Assembly (NCBI RefSeq): GCF_006459125.1
Contig: NZ_CP041070.1
Coordinates: forward strand, 558,001 to 622,000
Direction of reading: 5' to 3'
From: Halarcobacter anaerophilus
Lineage (GTDB): Bacteria; Campylobacterota; Campylobacteria; Campylobacterales; Arcobacteraceae
Length of the DNA stretch: 64,000 nucleotides
Under the pieces are notes generated by a model. That model worked only from the letters and a program-made list of their open reading frames with translations, did no database searches and was not told the origin of the DNA. Below are positions 9,281-16,250 of the stretch, piece by piece (positions within the stretch are counted from its first letter, which is position 1; every line of letters begins with the position of its first letter). A program made the translations under genes and the position numbers.

Positions 9281-10516
9281 TTAAGGTCTTATTATAGTAT
9301 TTTTACTGCCGTTTACCGAATGAAAAATAGTAATATTATATTTTTTTGCATAATATTTTAAAAGCATTTTCTGCAAAGTAGGCTCAGTTGAGGGAGTAAA
9401 CCAAGCATTGTTTGAAATAGCTATCATATATTTTACTCCATCTAGATTCTGAAAGATTTTATCACTGGTAGCTTCATAACAAATGGCATTTCTAAACTTT
9501 ACACCGTTTATTACAAAATCCGTAGGAGAGGCTGCTTTTTTATAATCCTCGGCTCCGTCAAAAAAGATTTTATTAATAAAGTCTGTTAAGAATTTAGGAA
9601 ATGGAATCTCTTCTCCAAAAGGAACTAAAACAACTTTTTTTGCAACCAAAGCTTCACCTTTTGAAATATGGTATGTTGCATTATAATAATTTCCCTCTTC
9701 TAAATATAATGCTCCGGCAATGATATCTATAAAATGAGATTTTTTAAGAAGCTTTGCCAAAAGTTCATGTCTTTTGTTTAATACTACGGGAAAAACGGTT
9801 TCAGGAAGAATAATAAGATTTTTCTTCTCTTTAATGGCATTATCTATTAACTTTAAATTATTCTCAACCAAATCAGGAATATTTGATTTCAACCATTTTT
9901 GATCTTGGCTAATATTTAACTGGGGCATTGAGATTTTTATATTAGGGGGATTTTCAATATATTGACCGCTGTTTGTATATGTAAAAAGCAGAGATATAAC
10001 TGCCAAAATTTTAGTTTTTTTAGGAAATTCAATTAAAATAAAAAGGGATAATAAAATAAGTGCAAAAGAGATTTTGGAAGTATCTAAGAAACTGTTAATA
10101 AAAAGAAGTTCAGGTATAAACCAATTAAAACCAAAAGGGTGGATAAAAGAGAGAACGAAGAGAATAAAAGCCCTGTAAAAAGTAAAATCAAATACTCCTA
10201 TAATAAAGAAAATAATTCCATAACCTAAGCCGAAAAACAAAGGAATGAAAAATGAAAGATATCCTAAATTGTAGTATTCAAAAGAGTTCCCTACCCAAAA
10301 AAACCAAAATATACCTATAAAATATCCTGCTACAAAAAGAGCTTTTTTATCTATTTTAAGCACTAAATATAGTGAAACAAGTCCTAAAATCGTATCTAAA
10401 ATTTTGTATTCTATATTAAAATGGGCAAGGTAAATAAAGGCGCTGAAAAATAAAGAAGTTATCAAGCCTTTTATTATATAAGTTTTGTTAAAATTGTCGC
10501 GTTTTACTAAAAACAT
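9281..10516 (-). CDS. lnt: Apolipoprotein N-acyltransferase
   Basis: Transfers the third acyl chain to the N-terminal cysteine of lipoproteins at the periplasmic face of the inner membrane. The N-terminal half is a bundle of membrane helices (about 14-180). The second half is a carbon-nitrogen hydrolase domain with the catalytic Glu in ILPETVFPVVL (E239), a lysine in AKKVVLVPFGEE (near 294) and the nucleophile in AICYEAT (C346). At 411 residues it is shorter than the E. coli enzyme (about 512) and ends just after HSVNGSKNTIIRP, so a C-terminal membrane helix is not evident. It is divergent from yajC with a 28-base gap, the order seen in Campylobacter. Confidence 0.88.
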   Translation of the reverse strand: MFLVKRDNFNKTYIIKGLITSLFFSAFIYLAHFNIEYKILDTILGLVSLYLVLKIDKKALFVAGYFIGIFWFFWVGNSFEYYNLGYLSFFIPLFFGLGYGIIFFIIGVFDFTFYRAFILFVLSFIHPFGFNWFIPELLFINSFLDTSKISFALILLSLFILIEFPKKTKILAVISLLFTYTNSGQYIENPPNIKISMPQLNISQDQKWLKSNIPDLVENNLKLIDNAIKEKKNLIILPETVFPVVLNKRHELLAKLLKKSHFIDIIAGALYLEEGNYYNATYHISKGEALVAKKVVLVPFGEEIPFPKFLTDFINKIFFDGAEDYKKAASPTDFVINGVKFRNAICYEATSDKIFQNLDGVKYMIAISNNAWFTPSTEPTLQKMLLKYYAKKYNITIFHSVNGSKNTIIRP

Positions 10517-10544
10517 AGAAAAAACTTTTTTAAAAGGAAATTGA

Positions 10545-10817
10545 ATGGAAGGTCAAAGTGCAGATTTATTAAGCTCATTACTACCTCTTGTTGCATTGTT
10601 TGCAATTTTTTATTTTCTAATTATCAGACCGCAGCAAAAACAAGCTAAAAAGCATAAAGAGATGATTGCAGCTCTGAAAAAAGGTGATAAGATTGTAACA
10701 AATGGTGGCTTAATGGTTGAAATTACAAAAGTAGAAGATGACTTTTTAGTAGTTAAAAACCACGATAACTCAGAAATGAAGCTTGCAAAAGAGTTTGTTG
10801 CAAAACTTCTAGACTGA
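10545..10817 (+). CDS. yajC: Preprotein translocase accessory subunit YajC
   Basis: Small single-span inner-membrane protein (90 residues) that associates with SecDF. The membrane helix lies at about 8-26 and is followed by the family signature IIRPQQKQAKKHKEM, then an SH3-like cytosolic region with KGDKIVTNGGLMVEI. AAAAGGA (10532-10538) precedes the ATG. It heads the yajC-secD-secF group, but a strong hairpin separates it from secD. Confidence 0.93.
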   Translation: MEGQSADLLSSLLPLVALFAIFYFLIIRPQQKQAKKHKEMIAALKKGDKIVTNGGLMVEITKVEDDFLVVKNHDNSEMKLAKEFVAKLLD

Positions 10818-10819
10818 TG

Positions 10820-10858
10820 AAAATTTTAAAACATGTATTTTCTACATGTTTTAATTTT
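10820..10858 (+). terminator. Intercistronic hairpin between yajC and secD
   Basis: AAAACATGTA (10828-10837) pairs perfectly with TACATGTTTT (10843-10852) around a TTTTC loop. AAAATT/AATTTT extends the stem past a two-base bulge. The 3' arm is U-rich. It may be a partial terminator or a processing site that sets the yajC to secDF ratio. Confidence 0.5.
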
Positions 10859-10890
10859 CTATGTTTACACTTACATTTTAAGGACTAAGA

Positions 10891-12456
10891 TTGAAAATCT
10901 TTAATTATAGACTTGTTATTTTTATTTTAAGTATCATTTTTGGAATTGTCTTCTCAATCCCCTCTTTTTTACAAACCGAAACAGGAAAAAAAATATCTTT
11001 AGGACTTGATTTACAAGGTGGTTTGCATATGCTTCTTGGTGTAAAAACCGATGAAGCCGTGACCTCTAAAATAAAATCAATAGCAACTTCGGTTAAATAT
11101 TTTGCCGATGATGAAGAGATATTAATAGAAGATTTGGGTATTAAAGATGATAATGTTGTTTTTACGGTATTGGATAAAGACGAACTTCCAAGAGTCGATA
11201 AAATGCTGGACAATATCAAAGGCTTGAATATTACAAAAGAGGGATTGGATTATAAAATTTCTCTAAGTAATGAAGAAGAGCTGAGAACAAAAGATTTGGC
11301 AGTTGCCCAAGCCGTTGAAACTATCAGAAACAGACTTGACCAGTTCGGTTTGGCTGAACCGAATGTTATAAGACAAGGGAAAACAGATATCGTAGTTGAA
11401 CTTCCGGGTATTAAAACAGTAGCAGATGAAAAAGCTGCAAGAGAGCTTATCTCAAAACCTGCAAACCTTGAACTTATGGCAGTTGATGAAGAGAGAGCAG
11501 ACCAAGTTTATAATCTCACAAAATATCAAGCGGCACAATACGGGGACGTGATTTTAGAAGATACAAGTAATCCTCAGATTAAATATCTTGTAAAAGAGAT
11601 TCCTATCTTAAACGGAAGTCAAGTAATAGATGCAAAAGTAGCTTTTGATCAATCAAACCAACCGATAATCAATTTTACCTTAAATTCAAGCGGAGCAAGA
11701 ATTTTCGGTGATTTTACCGGTAAAAATGTAGGAAAAAGATTAGCCGTAGTTCTTGACGGAAAAGTATACTCAGCTCCAAATATCAGAGAAAGAATCGGTG
11801 GAGGAAGCGGACAAATTTCAGGCGGCTTCTCGACAGTTGAAGCGGGAAATGTAGCAATTGCTTTAAGATCGGGGGCTCTTCCTGCTTCCGTAGAACTTTT
11901 GGAAAAAAGAAGTGTCGGTCCTAGTTTGGGAGCGGATTCTATTCAAGCTTCTATGATAGCACTTATTTCAGGTTTTTTAGTAGTATTTATTTTTATGATT
12001 ATTTATTATAGAAATGCAGGAATAATTGCAAATGTTGCCTTAGTATCGAATATATTTATTATAATATCCGTAATGGCAATGTTCGGAGCGACTTTAACTC
12101 TTCCCGGGATGGCAGGTATAGTTTTAACAGTAGGTATGGCTGTTGATGCCAATGTAATTATCAGTGAAAGAATCAGAGAACTTTTAAGATCGGGAATGTC
12201 AATTCCAAAAGCGGTAGAAAACGGTTATGCAAATGCAATGAGTGCAATTTTAGATGCAAATATTACGACTATTTTAGTAGCAGTAATCTTATACGCTTAC
12301 GGAACAGGACCTATTAAAGGTTTTGCAGTAACTATTTCAATAGGTATTTTAGCATCAATGCTAACTGCAATATTAGGAACACACGGTATCTATGAGGCAT
12401 TAATGCCAAAAATGTCAAAAGATAAAAACTTAAATAAATGGTTTGGGATTAAATAA
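10891..12456 (+). CDS. secD: Protein translocase subunit SecD
   Basis: Inner-membrane RND-family subunit that uses the proton gradient to pull proteins through SecYEG into the periplasm. The 521-residue protein has one N-terminal helix (about 7-26), the LGLDLQGGLHMLL motif near 37, a large periplasmic P1 region with the RNRLDQFGLAEPNV block, then five C-terminal helices with GMAVDANVIISERIRE near 420. Start is TTG, with AAGGA about ten bases upstream; no ATG precedes the first helix. The stop codon overlaps the secF ATG by one base (TAATG), so SecD and SecF are translationally coupled. Confidence 0.97.
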   Translation: MKIFNYRLVIFILSIIFGIVFSIPSFLQTETGKKISLGLDLQGGLHMLLGVKTDEAVTSKIKSIATSVKYFADDEEILIEDLGIKDDNVVFTVLDKDELPRVDKMLDNIKGLNITKEGLDYKISLSNEEELRTKDLAVAQAVETIRNRLDQFGLAEPNVIRQGKTDIVVELPGIKTVADEKAARELISKPANLELMAVDEERADQVYNLTKYQAAQYGDVILEDTSNPQIKYLVKEIPILNGSQVIDAKVAFDQSNQPIINFTLNSSGARIFGDFTGKNVGKRLAVVLDGKVYSAPNIRERIGGGSGQISGGFSTVEAGNVAIALRSGALPASVELLEKRSVGPSLGADSIQASMIALISGFLVVFIFMIIYYRNAGIIANVALVSNIFIIISVMAMFGATLTLPGMAGIVLTVGMAVDANVIISERIRELLRSGMSIPKAVENGYANAMSAILDANITTILVAVILYAYGTGPIKGFAVTISIGILASMLTAILGTHGIYEALMPKMSKDKNLNKWFGIK

Positions 12457-13424
12457 TGGAAATATTTAAAAGCGAAAAAATATATGATTTTATGGGAAAA
12501 AGAATCCCGTTTCTTGGAGTCTCTGCTGTTTTAATTATTGCATCGATTTTTTTACTTGCTACAAAAGGGTTAAATTTTGGTATTGATTTTGCAGGAGGAA
12601 CAATAGTTCAAGTAAAATATGAGCAAAAAGCGCCTATCGATAAAATCAGGGAAGTATTAAAAGATACCGAATATAAAGGTTCATCAATAACAGAATTCGG
12701 TACACCGCAAGAAGTTGTTATTAGAATTACAGGGTCATCTTCAAATTTGAAAAACGATATTAGTGATACAATGCATAAACTTCTTGATCCAACAGGTAGT
12801 TTTGAAATCAGAAGAGTCGATATGGTTGGACCAAAAGTCGGTGGAGAGTTAAGAGAAAAAGGGATAATGGCTCTGTCTCTTGCTTTAATAGTGATTTTAA
12901 TTTACGTATCATTTAGATTTGAATGGAGATTTGCCGTTGCTTCAATTTTAGCTCTGGCTCACGATATTACAATAGCAATGGGAGCAATTTCACTTTTCAG
13001 CGTTGAAGTAAACTTGGATATTTTAGCGGCAATTTTAACAATCCTTGGATACTCGCTAAATGACACGATTATCGTATTTGACAGAATCAGAGAAGGAATC
13101 CAAACTTCAAAAGAGACAGAATTAAATTCAGTTGTAAATGAATCTGTAAGCAGAACACTATCAAGAACAACACTTACTTCATTGACAACATTCTTTGTTG
13201 TTGTAACACTTTTTGCTTTCGGTGGAGAAATAATTCACGGATTCGCATTTACAATGTTAGTTGGTATTATAGTAGGTACATATTCATCAATCTTTATAGC
13301 CGCATCTTTCTTAGTACAGTTAAAATTCTCAATAGCAAGTTTTAGAGAAAAAGAGGCTGAGAAATTAAAAAGAAAAAAAGAAAAAGAGAAAATAAGAGCT
13401 ATGTATGAAAAGGGAACGGTTTAA
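12456..13424 (+). CDS. secF: Protein translocase subunit SecF
   Basis: Partner of SecD in the SecDF proton-driven export motor. The 322 residues contain the first helix (about 16-37), the FGIDFAGGTIVQV motif, a short periplasmic domain, and five further helices with the ILGYSLNDTIIVFDRIRE signature near 200-215. The charged tail (EKEAEKLKRKKEKEKIR) is cytosolic. It starts one base into the secD stop codon. A strong terminator follows within 30 bases, closing the transcription unit before the insertion-like interval that separates it from leuS. Confidence 0.97.
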   Translation: MEIFKSEKIYDFMGKRIPFLGVSAVLIIASIFLLATKGLNFGIDFAGGTIVQVKYEQKAPIDKIREVLKDTEYKGSSITEFGTPQEVVIRITGSSSNLKNDISDTMHKLLDPTGSFEIRRVDMVGPKVGGELREKGIMALSLALIVILIYVSFRFEWRFAVASILALAHDITIAMGAISLFSVEVNLDILAAILTILGYSLNDTIIVFDRIREGIQTSKETELNSVVNESVSRTLSRTTLTSLTTFFVVVTLFAFGGEIIHGFAFTMLVGIIVGTYSSIFIAASFLVQLKFSIASFREKEAEKLKRKKEKEKIRAMYEKGTV

Positions 13425-13448
13425 AAACTGTTTTCTTATAATTTTCAT

Positions 13449-13480
13449 AAAGGAGGTGGTTTTTAACTGCCTCCTTTTTT
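13449..13480 (+). terminator. Rho-independent terminator of secDF
   Basis: AAAGGAGGTGG (13449-13459) pairs with CTGCCTCCTTT (13467-13477) with two G-U pairs and a seven-base loop, followed by a run of T. It is the best intrinsic terminator in the window. Confidence 0.85.
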
Positions 13481-13533
13481 TATTATTGCATTTTAATTAA
13501 CTCTTTATTTTCAAAAAGCTTTTATTCTTTTAG

Positions 13534-13555
13534 TACCATTTTATTTAAATTGGTA
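13534..13555. repeat. Small inverted repeat in the secF-downstream gap
   Basis: TACCATTTT and AAATTGGTA arms (one mismatch) flank an ATTT loop. It lies in a noncoding interval of about 450 bases between secF and the next gene, whose other contents are listed separately. No tRNA or ORF is convincing here. Confidence 0.4.
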
Positions 13556-13597
13556 TCGTGTTAAATTTACATCAAAAAATTTGCAACTCCATAAAGT

Positions 13598-13756
13598 CCA
13601 GACTTTGTTGAAGCCGGAAGGTTTTTAATTCTTTTCGGAAAAGCCTGAGAATGTTTGAGATAAAAAGGTGACTTAATGTCACGTTTTTATTGAGTTTCGC
13701 AAGGCAGAAAATAATTACAAATCTGGAGGGAATCTTTGCCTTCAACAACCGTCTGG
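13598..13756. repeat. Near-palindromic element, possible MITE or structured RNA
   Basis: The outer arms CCAGACTTTGTTGAAG (13598-13613) and CTTCAACAACCGTCTGG (13740-13756) are inverted repeats. Further in, TTTTTAATTCTTTTC pairs with GAAAATAATTACAAA (13 of 15), and GCCT pairs with AGGC. The exact centre is a hairpin AAAAAGGTGAC-TTAAT-GTCACGTTTTT (13662-13688). An alternative local hairpin CCGGAAG/CTTTTCGG exists near 13614. The whole 159 bases can therefore fold into one long imperfect stem. No convincing coding frame crosses it and no clear target-site duplication is visible. Confidence 0.6.
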
Positions 13757-13767
13757 TTATTTTTTGC

Positions 13768-13793
13768 CATACTTTTTTCAATAAAAAAGTATG
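13768..13793. repeat. Perfect 11-base hairpin upstream of the pentapeptide gene
   Basis: CATACTTTTTT and AAAAAAGTATG form a perfect stem around CAAT, 80 bases before the ATG of the next gene and 12 bases after the near-palindromic element. It could be an operator or part of that element. Confidence 0.55.
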
Positions 13794-13873
13794 AAAGCGA
13801 GGAGTTTATCCCTCAAGAAAAAATACAAGATATTTTAAATATAATAAAAACAACAATTTTATTTAGGAAAAAT

Positions 13874-15208
13874 ATGGCTGAAAAATCATATAAGTGTGAA
13901 TCTCCAAATTGTAATAGAAAATTTGATGAATATGAAAGAAGTTTAACTAATTCAAATAACTGTATTTTTCATTGTAATAAAGATAATTGGTATGAGTTAG
14001 AAGGTGAAAATAAAAATTGGCAAATATCAGAAGAAAAGAGAGAATATTTTTGGAAAAAATTAAATGAATCAATAATTGAACAAAATATTTATAGGTCAGA
14101 TAAGCTTTTGAATAGGTATAGTTTTAAAAATTTTATATTCCCATATAACTATGGTAATTTTTTTCCTAGAGATACTTTAGATGTTACTAATTTTTCAAAA
14201 ATTAGTAAAGATATTTATTTTGAAGAGTGCGTTTTTCTAGATAATATAGAATTTAGTTTTATAGTATTTGATGGAGTAGTTTCCTTCTGCGACAATTTAT
14301 GTTCTTCTGAAATAATGCTATCAAATTGTGAATTTAAAACTTTAGTAGCAATAAAAAATGAAAAAGAATTCAAAGGAACTTTCAATTTTTATAATTCTAA
14401 GTTTTTTGATGAAGTAAGAATTGAAAATTCTCATATAAGAGAGTTGGAATTATTTTCTTGTGAATTTAATTCATTGTTTAATTTAAATAATTCAATTCTT
14501 CATAAAATAGATTTTGAATATACAAAGTTAAAAGGGGTAAGTTCCTTTAAGAATACTAAGTTTATTAATAAATTAGATTTAAGTAATTCTTTAATTTCAG
14601 GAGAATTAAACCTTTTAGGTATAGAAGTAACTGGAATAAACCGCGAAACTGCAAGAATTATAAAAAACTCTTTTGAACAACAAAACAATATAATAGAAGC
14701 AAATAAATTCTATGCCCTAGAAATGAAAGAAAGAGAAAAAGAACTAGAAGCAGATTTAAAAAAAGGTAAAAACTTTTTTGAATGGCTAGTTTTTAAAATA
14801 CATGGAATATCATCAAATCATTCACAAGATTGGCTACTAGCACTATTTTGGATAATAAATTTTACTTTTGCAATAGGGATTATAGAAAATAATTTTAGTA
14901 TGTTTGGCGTAAACTTTATTTCATTTATACCGTTTATTTTTATCATGACGATTTCTTTATGTTTATCAACTTTAGAAAACATTTTTAAAAATATATTTCT
15001 AATATTTTTTTCTTTAATATCTTATGGACTATATTCGCTTATTACATGTGATTTTCAATTGTATAAAGTTGTAAATCATATTAATCCATTTTCTGTAATG
15101 AATAGTTGGGATAATTTAACTTTTGGAGAATTTCTTTACAAAATTATAATCGCATATCTAATCTACCAACTAATAATTTCAATAAGACAAAATACAAGAA
15201 GAAAATAG
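13874..15208 (+). CDS. Zinc-finger-like / pentapeptide-repeat / membrane protein, function unknown
   Basis: Three parts are visible in 444 residues. Residues 8-34 hold a Cys/His cluster (C8, C13, C30, H33, C34) that could bind zinc. Residues from about 75 to 250 read as irregular pentapeptide-type repeats (FSKISKDIYFEECVF, LSNCEFKTLVAI, FNFYNSKFFDEV, LDLSNSLISGELNL). The last 130 residues hold four or so hydrophobic helices ending in YLIYQLIISIRQN. ATG 13874 is chosen because AGGAAA (13865-13870) precedes it; the longer open frame to 13736 runs through the palindromic element. The next gene is a paralogue of the membrane part alone. Codon use is very AT-rich, which suggests acquisition. Pentapeptide-membrane fusions exist, but I know no function for this arrangement. 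Confidence 0.7.
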   Translation: MAEKSYKCESPNCNRKFDEYERSLTNSNNCIFHCNKDNWYELEGENKNWQISEEKREYFWKKLNESIIEQNIYRSDKLLNRYSFKNFIFPYNYGNFFPRDTLDVTNFSKISKDIYFEECVFLDNIEFSFIVFDGVVSFCDNLCSSEIMLSNCEFKTLVAIKNEKEFKGTFNFYNSKFFDEVRIENSHIRELELFSCEFNSLFNLNNSILHKIDFEYTKLKGVSSFKNTKFINKLDLSNSLISGELNLLGIEVTGINRETARIIKNSFEQQNNIIEANKFYALEMKEREKELEADLKKGKNFFEWLVFKIHGISSNHSQDWLLALFWIINFTFAIGIIENNFSMFGVNFISFIPFIFIMTISLCLSTLENIFKNIFLIFFSLISYGLYSLITCDFQLYKVVNHINPFSVMNSWDNLTFGEFLYKIIIAYLIYQLIISIRQNTRRK

Positions 15209-15228
15209 ATGAGTAAAACTCTCTAAAA

Positions 15229-15257
15229 AATAATGAAATTGAAATAAAATCATTATT
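15229..15257 (+). terminator. Weak AT-rich hairpin after the pentapeptide gene
   Basis: AATAATGA pairs with TCATTATT over a 13-base loop, followed by CTT. It is too AT-rich to be a strong terminator, but a separate promoter follows it. Confidence 0.3.
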
Positions 15258-15283
15258 CTTAACATTTTTTTAATATAAAATAA

Positions 15284-15292
15284 TGCTATAAT
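15284..15292 (+). promoter_or_regulatory. Extended -10 promoter of the small membrane gene
   Basis: TGCTATAAT, with TATAAT at 15287-15292, lies 50 bases before the ATG at 15342. The small paralogue can therefore be transcribed independently of the pentapeptide gene. Confidence 0.5.
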
Positions 15293-15341
15293 ATAAAAAA
15301 TAACTTTAAAATATAAAAATTTTTTAAGACGAGATAACCAA

Positions 15342-15824
15342 ATGAACAAAGATAAACTAAAACAGGTAAAAGAAAGCTTTGATAAAATAACATCCCAAAA
15401 CTCTACAAATTGGAAACTGGTACTATTTTGGATTTTTTGTTTAGAAGTTGTTGCAGCTATTGTGGAATTTATCTGGGTTGATAAATATGTTGAATACTCG
15501 GTAAAAGTTCCACATACACCTACTGTTGAAGTATTAGTAGGTCTTGGAGTTACTATCTTTGTCTGGTTTTGTATATATACTATTATTTATGATGATACGA
15601 AAAACAGATTTAGACTGCTTATACTTACTTTAATAGGACTCTATTTTGTTGTAACAAATGATTTCAGTTTGCAGTTTTTATTAAACAATTTAAATCCTCT
15701 GCATTTTTTTGAACTTGATTTCGGTGCAGTTTTGATTTTAGAACTTCTTTTTAAACTTATAATTCTTTATTTGATTTATCAACTTATTATAAGTGCAAAG
15801 AAAAATAAGCAGGATATAAAGTAA
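15342..15824 (+). CDS. Free-standing paralogue of the pentapeptide protein's membrane domain
   Basis: A 160-residue protein with about four membrane helices (roughly 24-44, 65-84, 92-107, 130-152) and short cytosolic ends. It matches the C-terminal membrane region of the gene before it in three places: SQNSTNWKLVLFWI against SNHSQDWLLALFWI, TNDFSLQFLLNNLNPL against TCDFQLYKVVNHINPF, and YLIYQLIISAKKN against YLIYQLIISIRQN. It is thus a whole-domain copy without the pentapeptide or Cys/His parts. It has its own promoter, so it is not simply a broken fragment. It may form mixed complexes with the larger protein. Function unknown. Confidence 0.75.
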   Translation: MNKDKLKQVKESFDKITSQNSTNWKLVLFWIFCLEVVAAIVEFIWVDKYVEYSVKVPHTPTVEVLVGLGVTIFVWFCIYTIIYDDTKNRFRLLILTLIGLYFVVTNDFSLQFLLNNLNPLHFFELDFGAVLILELLFKLIILYLIYQLIISAKKNKQDIK

Positions 15825-15865
15825 TAAGCCCACCTCTTAAAAGTCATTTTTTAACATATTTTAGG

Positions 15866-15871
15866 TAAAAT
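15866..15871 (+). promoter_or_regulatory. -10-like box upstream of the small membrane protein/leuS unit
   Basis: TAAAAT after a T-rich stretch, 32 bases before the ATG at 15904. It plausibly starts the long leuS-lptE-folC transcript. Confidence 0.35.
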
Positions 15872-15903
15872 ATTGGCTTTAAGAAAACATATGAAGGATA
15901 ATC

Positions 15904-16248
15904 ATGGATTGGGGTAAGGTAACTTATATATTCTTTTCGCTCATGTCTTTAACTACTACAGCAGGGTTTCTTTATGAACCAAACGCAGTAGCACTTTTTT
16001 TAGCAGCAGGGGTCAATGTTATTTCAACAATATTAAAAATCGGTGTTAAAAATCTGCTGGCAGCTGAATTGTTAGCTAGTTCATTAGTTGCGGACTTACA
16101 CCTTATTCCCTCTTTTATGGTATTAACTTTTATAGGAGATGAACCTATGGCTACTTCTCTTGCAATAGGAGCAATAGTAGCAAATATATTCTCAATAGCT
16201 TTAGCATTGATTGAGAGTGCAAAAAGTCAAGATAAGGAAGAGTATTAA
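15904..16248 (+). CDS. Small conserved membrane protein, probably DUF6394
   Basis: A 114-residue hydrophobic protein with about three to four helices (7-25, 28-48, 52-75, 80-104) and a charged C-terminus ([10 protein letters not shown]). I recall Campylobacterota proteins of this type annotated as DUF6394; the assignment is from memory. The leuS ATG follows its stop by two bases and the leuS ribosome site (AAGGAAG) lies inside this gene, so the two are co-translated. It may be a proton- or ion-linked membrane accessory, but nothing in the sequence shows a transport motif. The gene is real by its ribosome site, codon use and tight spacing. Confidence 0.65.
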   Translation: MDWGKVTYIFFSLMSLTTTAGFLYEPNAVALFLAAGVNVISTILKIGVKNLLAAELLASSLVADLHLIPSFMVLTFIGDEPMATSLAIGAIVANIFSIALALIESAKSQDKEEY

Positions 16249-16250
16249 AT

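Noticed and set aside
13572-13781. Minus-strand open frame of 69 codons in the gap after secF
   Set aside because: It coincides with the near-palindromic element, has no ribosome site and its residues follow the inverted repeats, so it is a by-product of that structure.
13736-13873. N-terminal extension of the pentapeptide gene to 13736
   Set aside because: The extension starts in the palindrome arm and crosses the CATACTTTTTT hairpin. A good ribosome site precedes ATG 13874, and the Cys/His region starts right after it.
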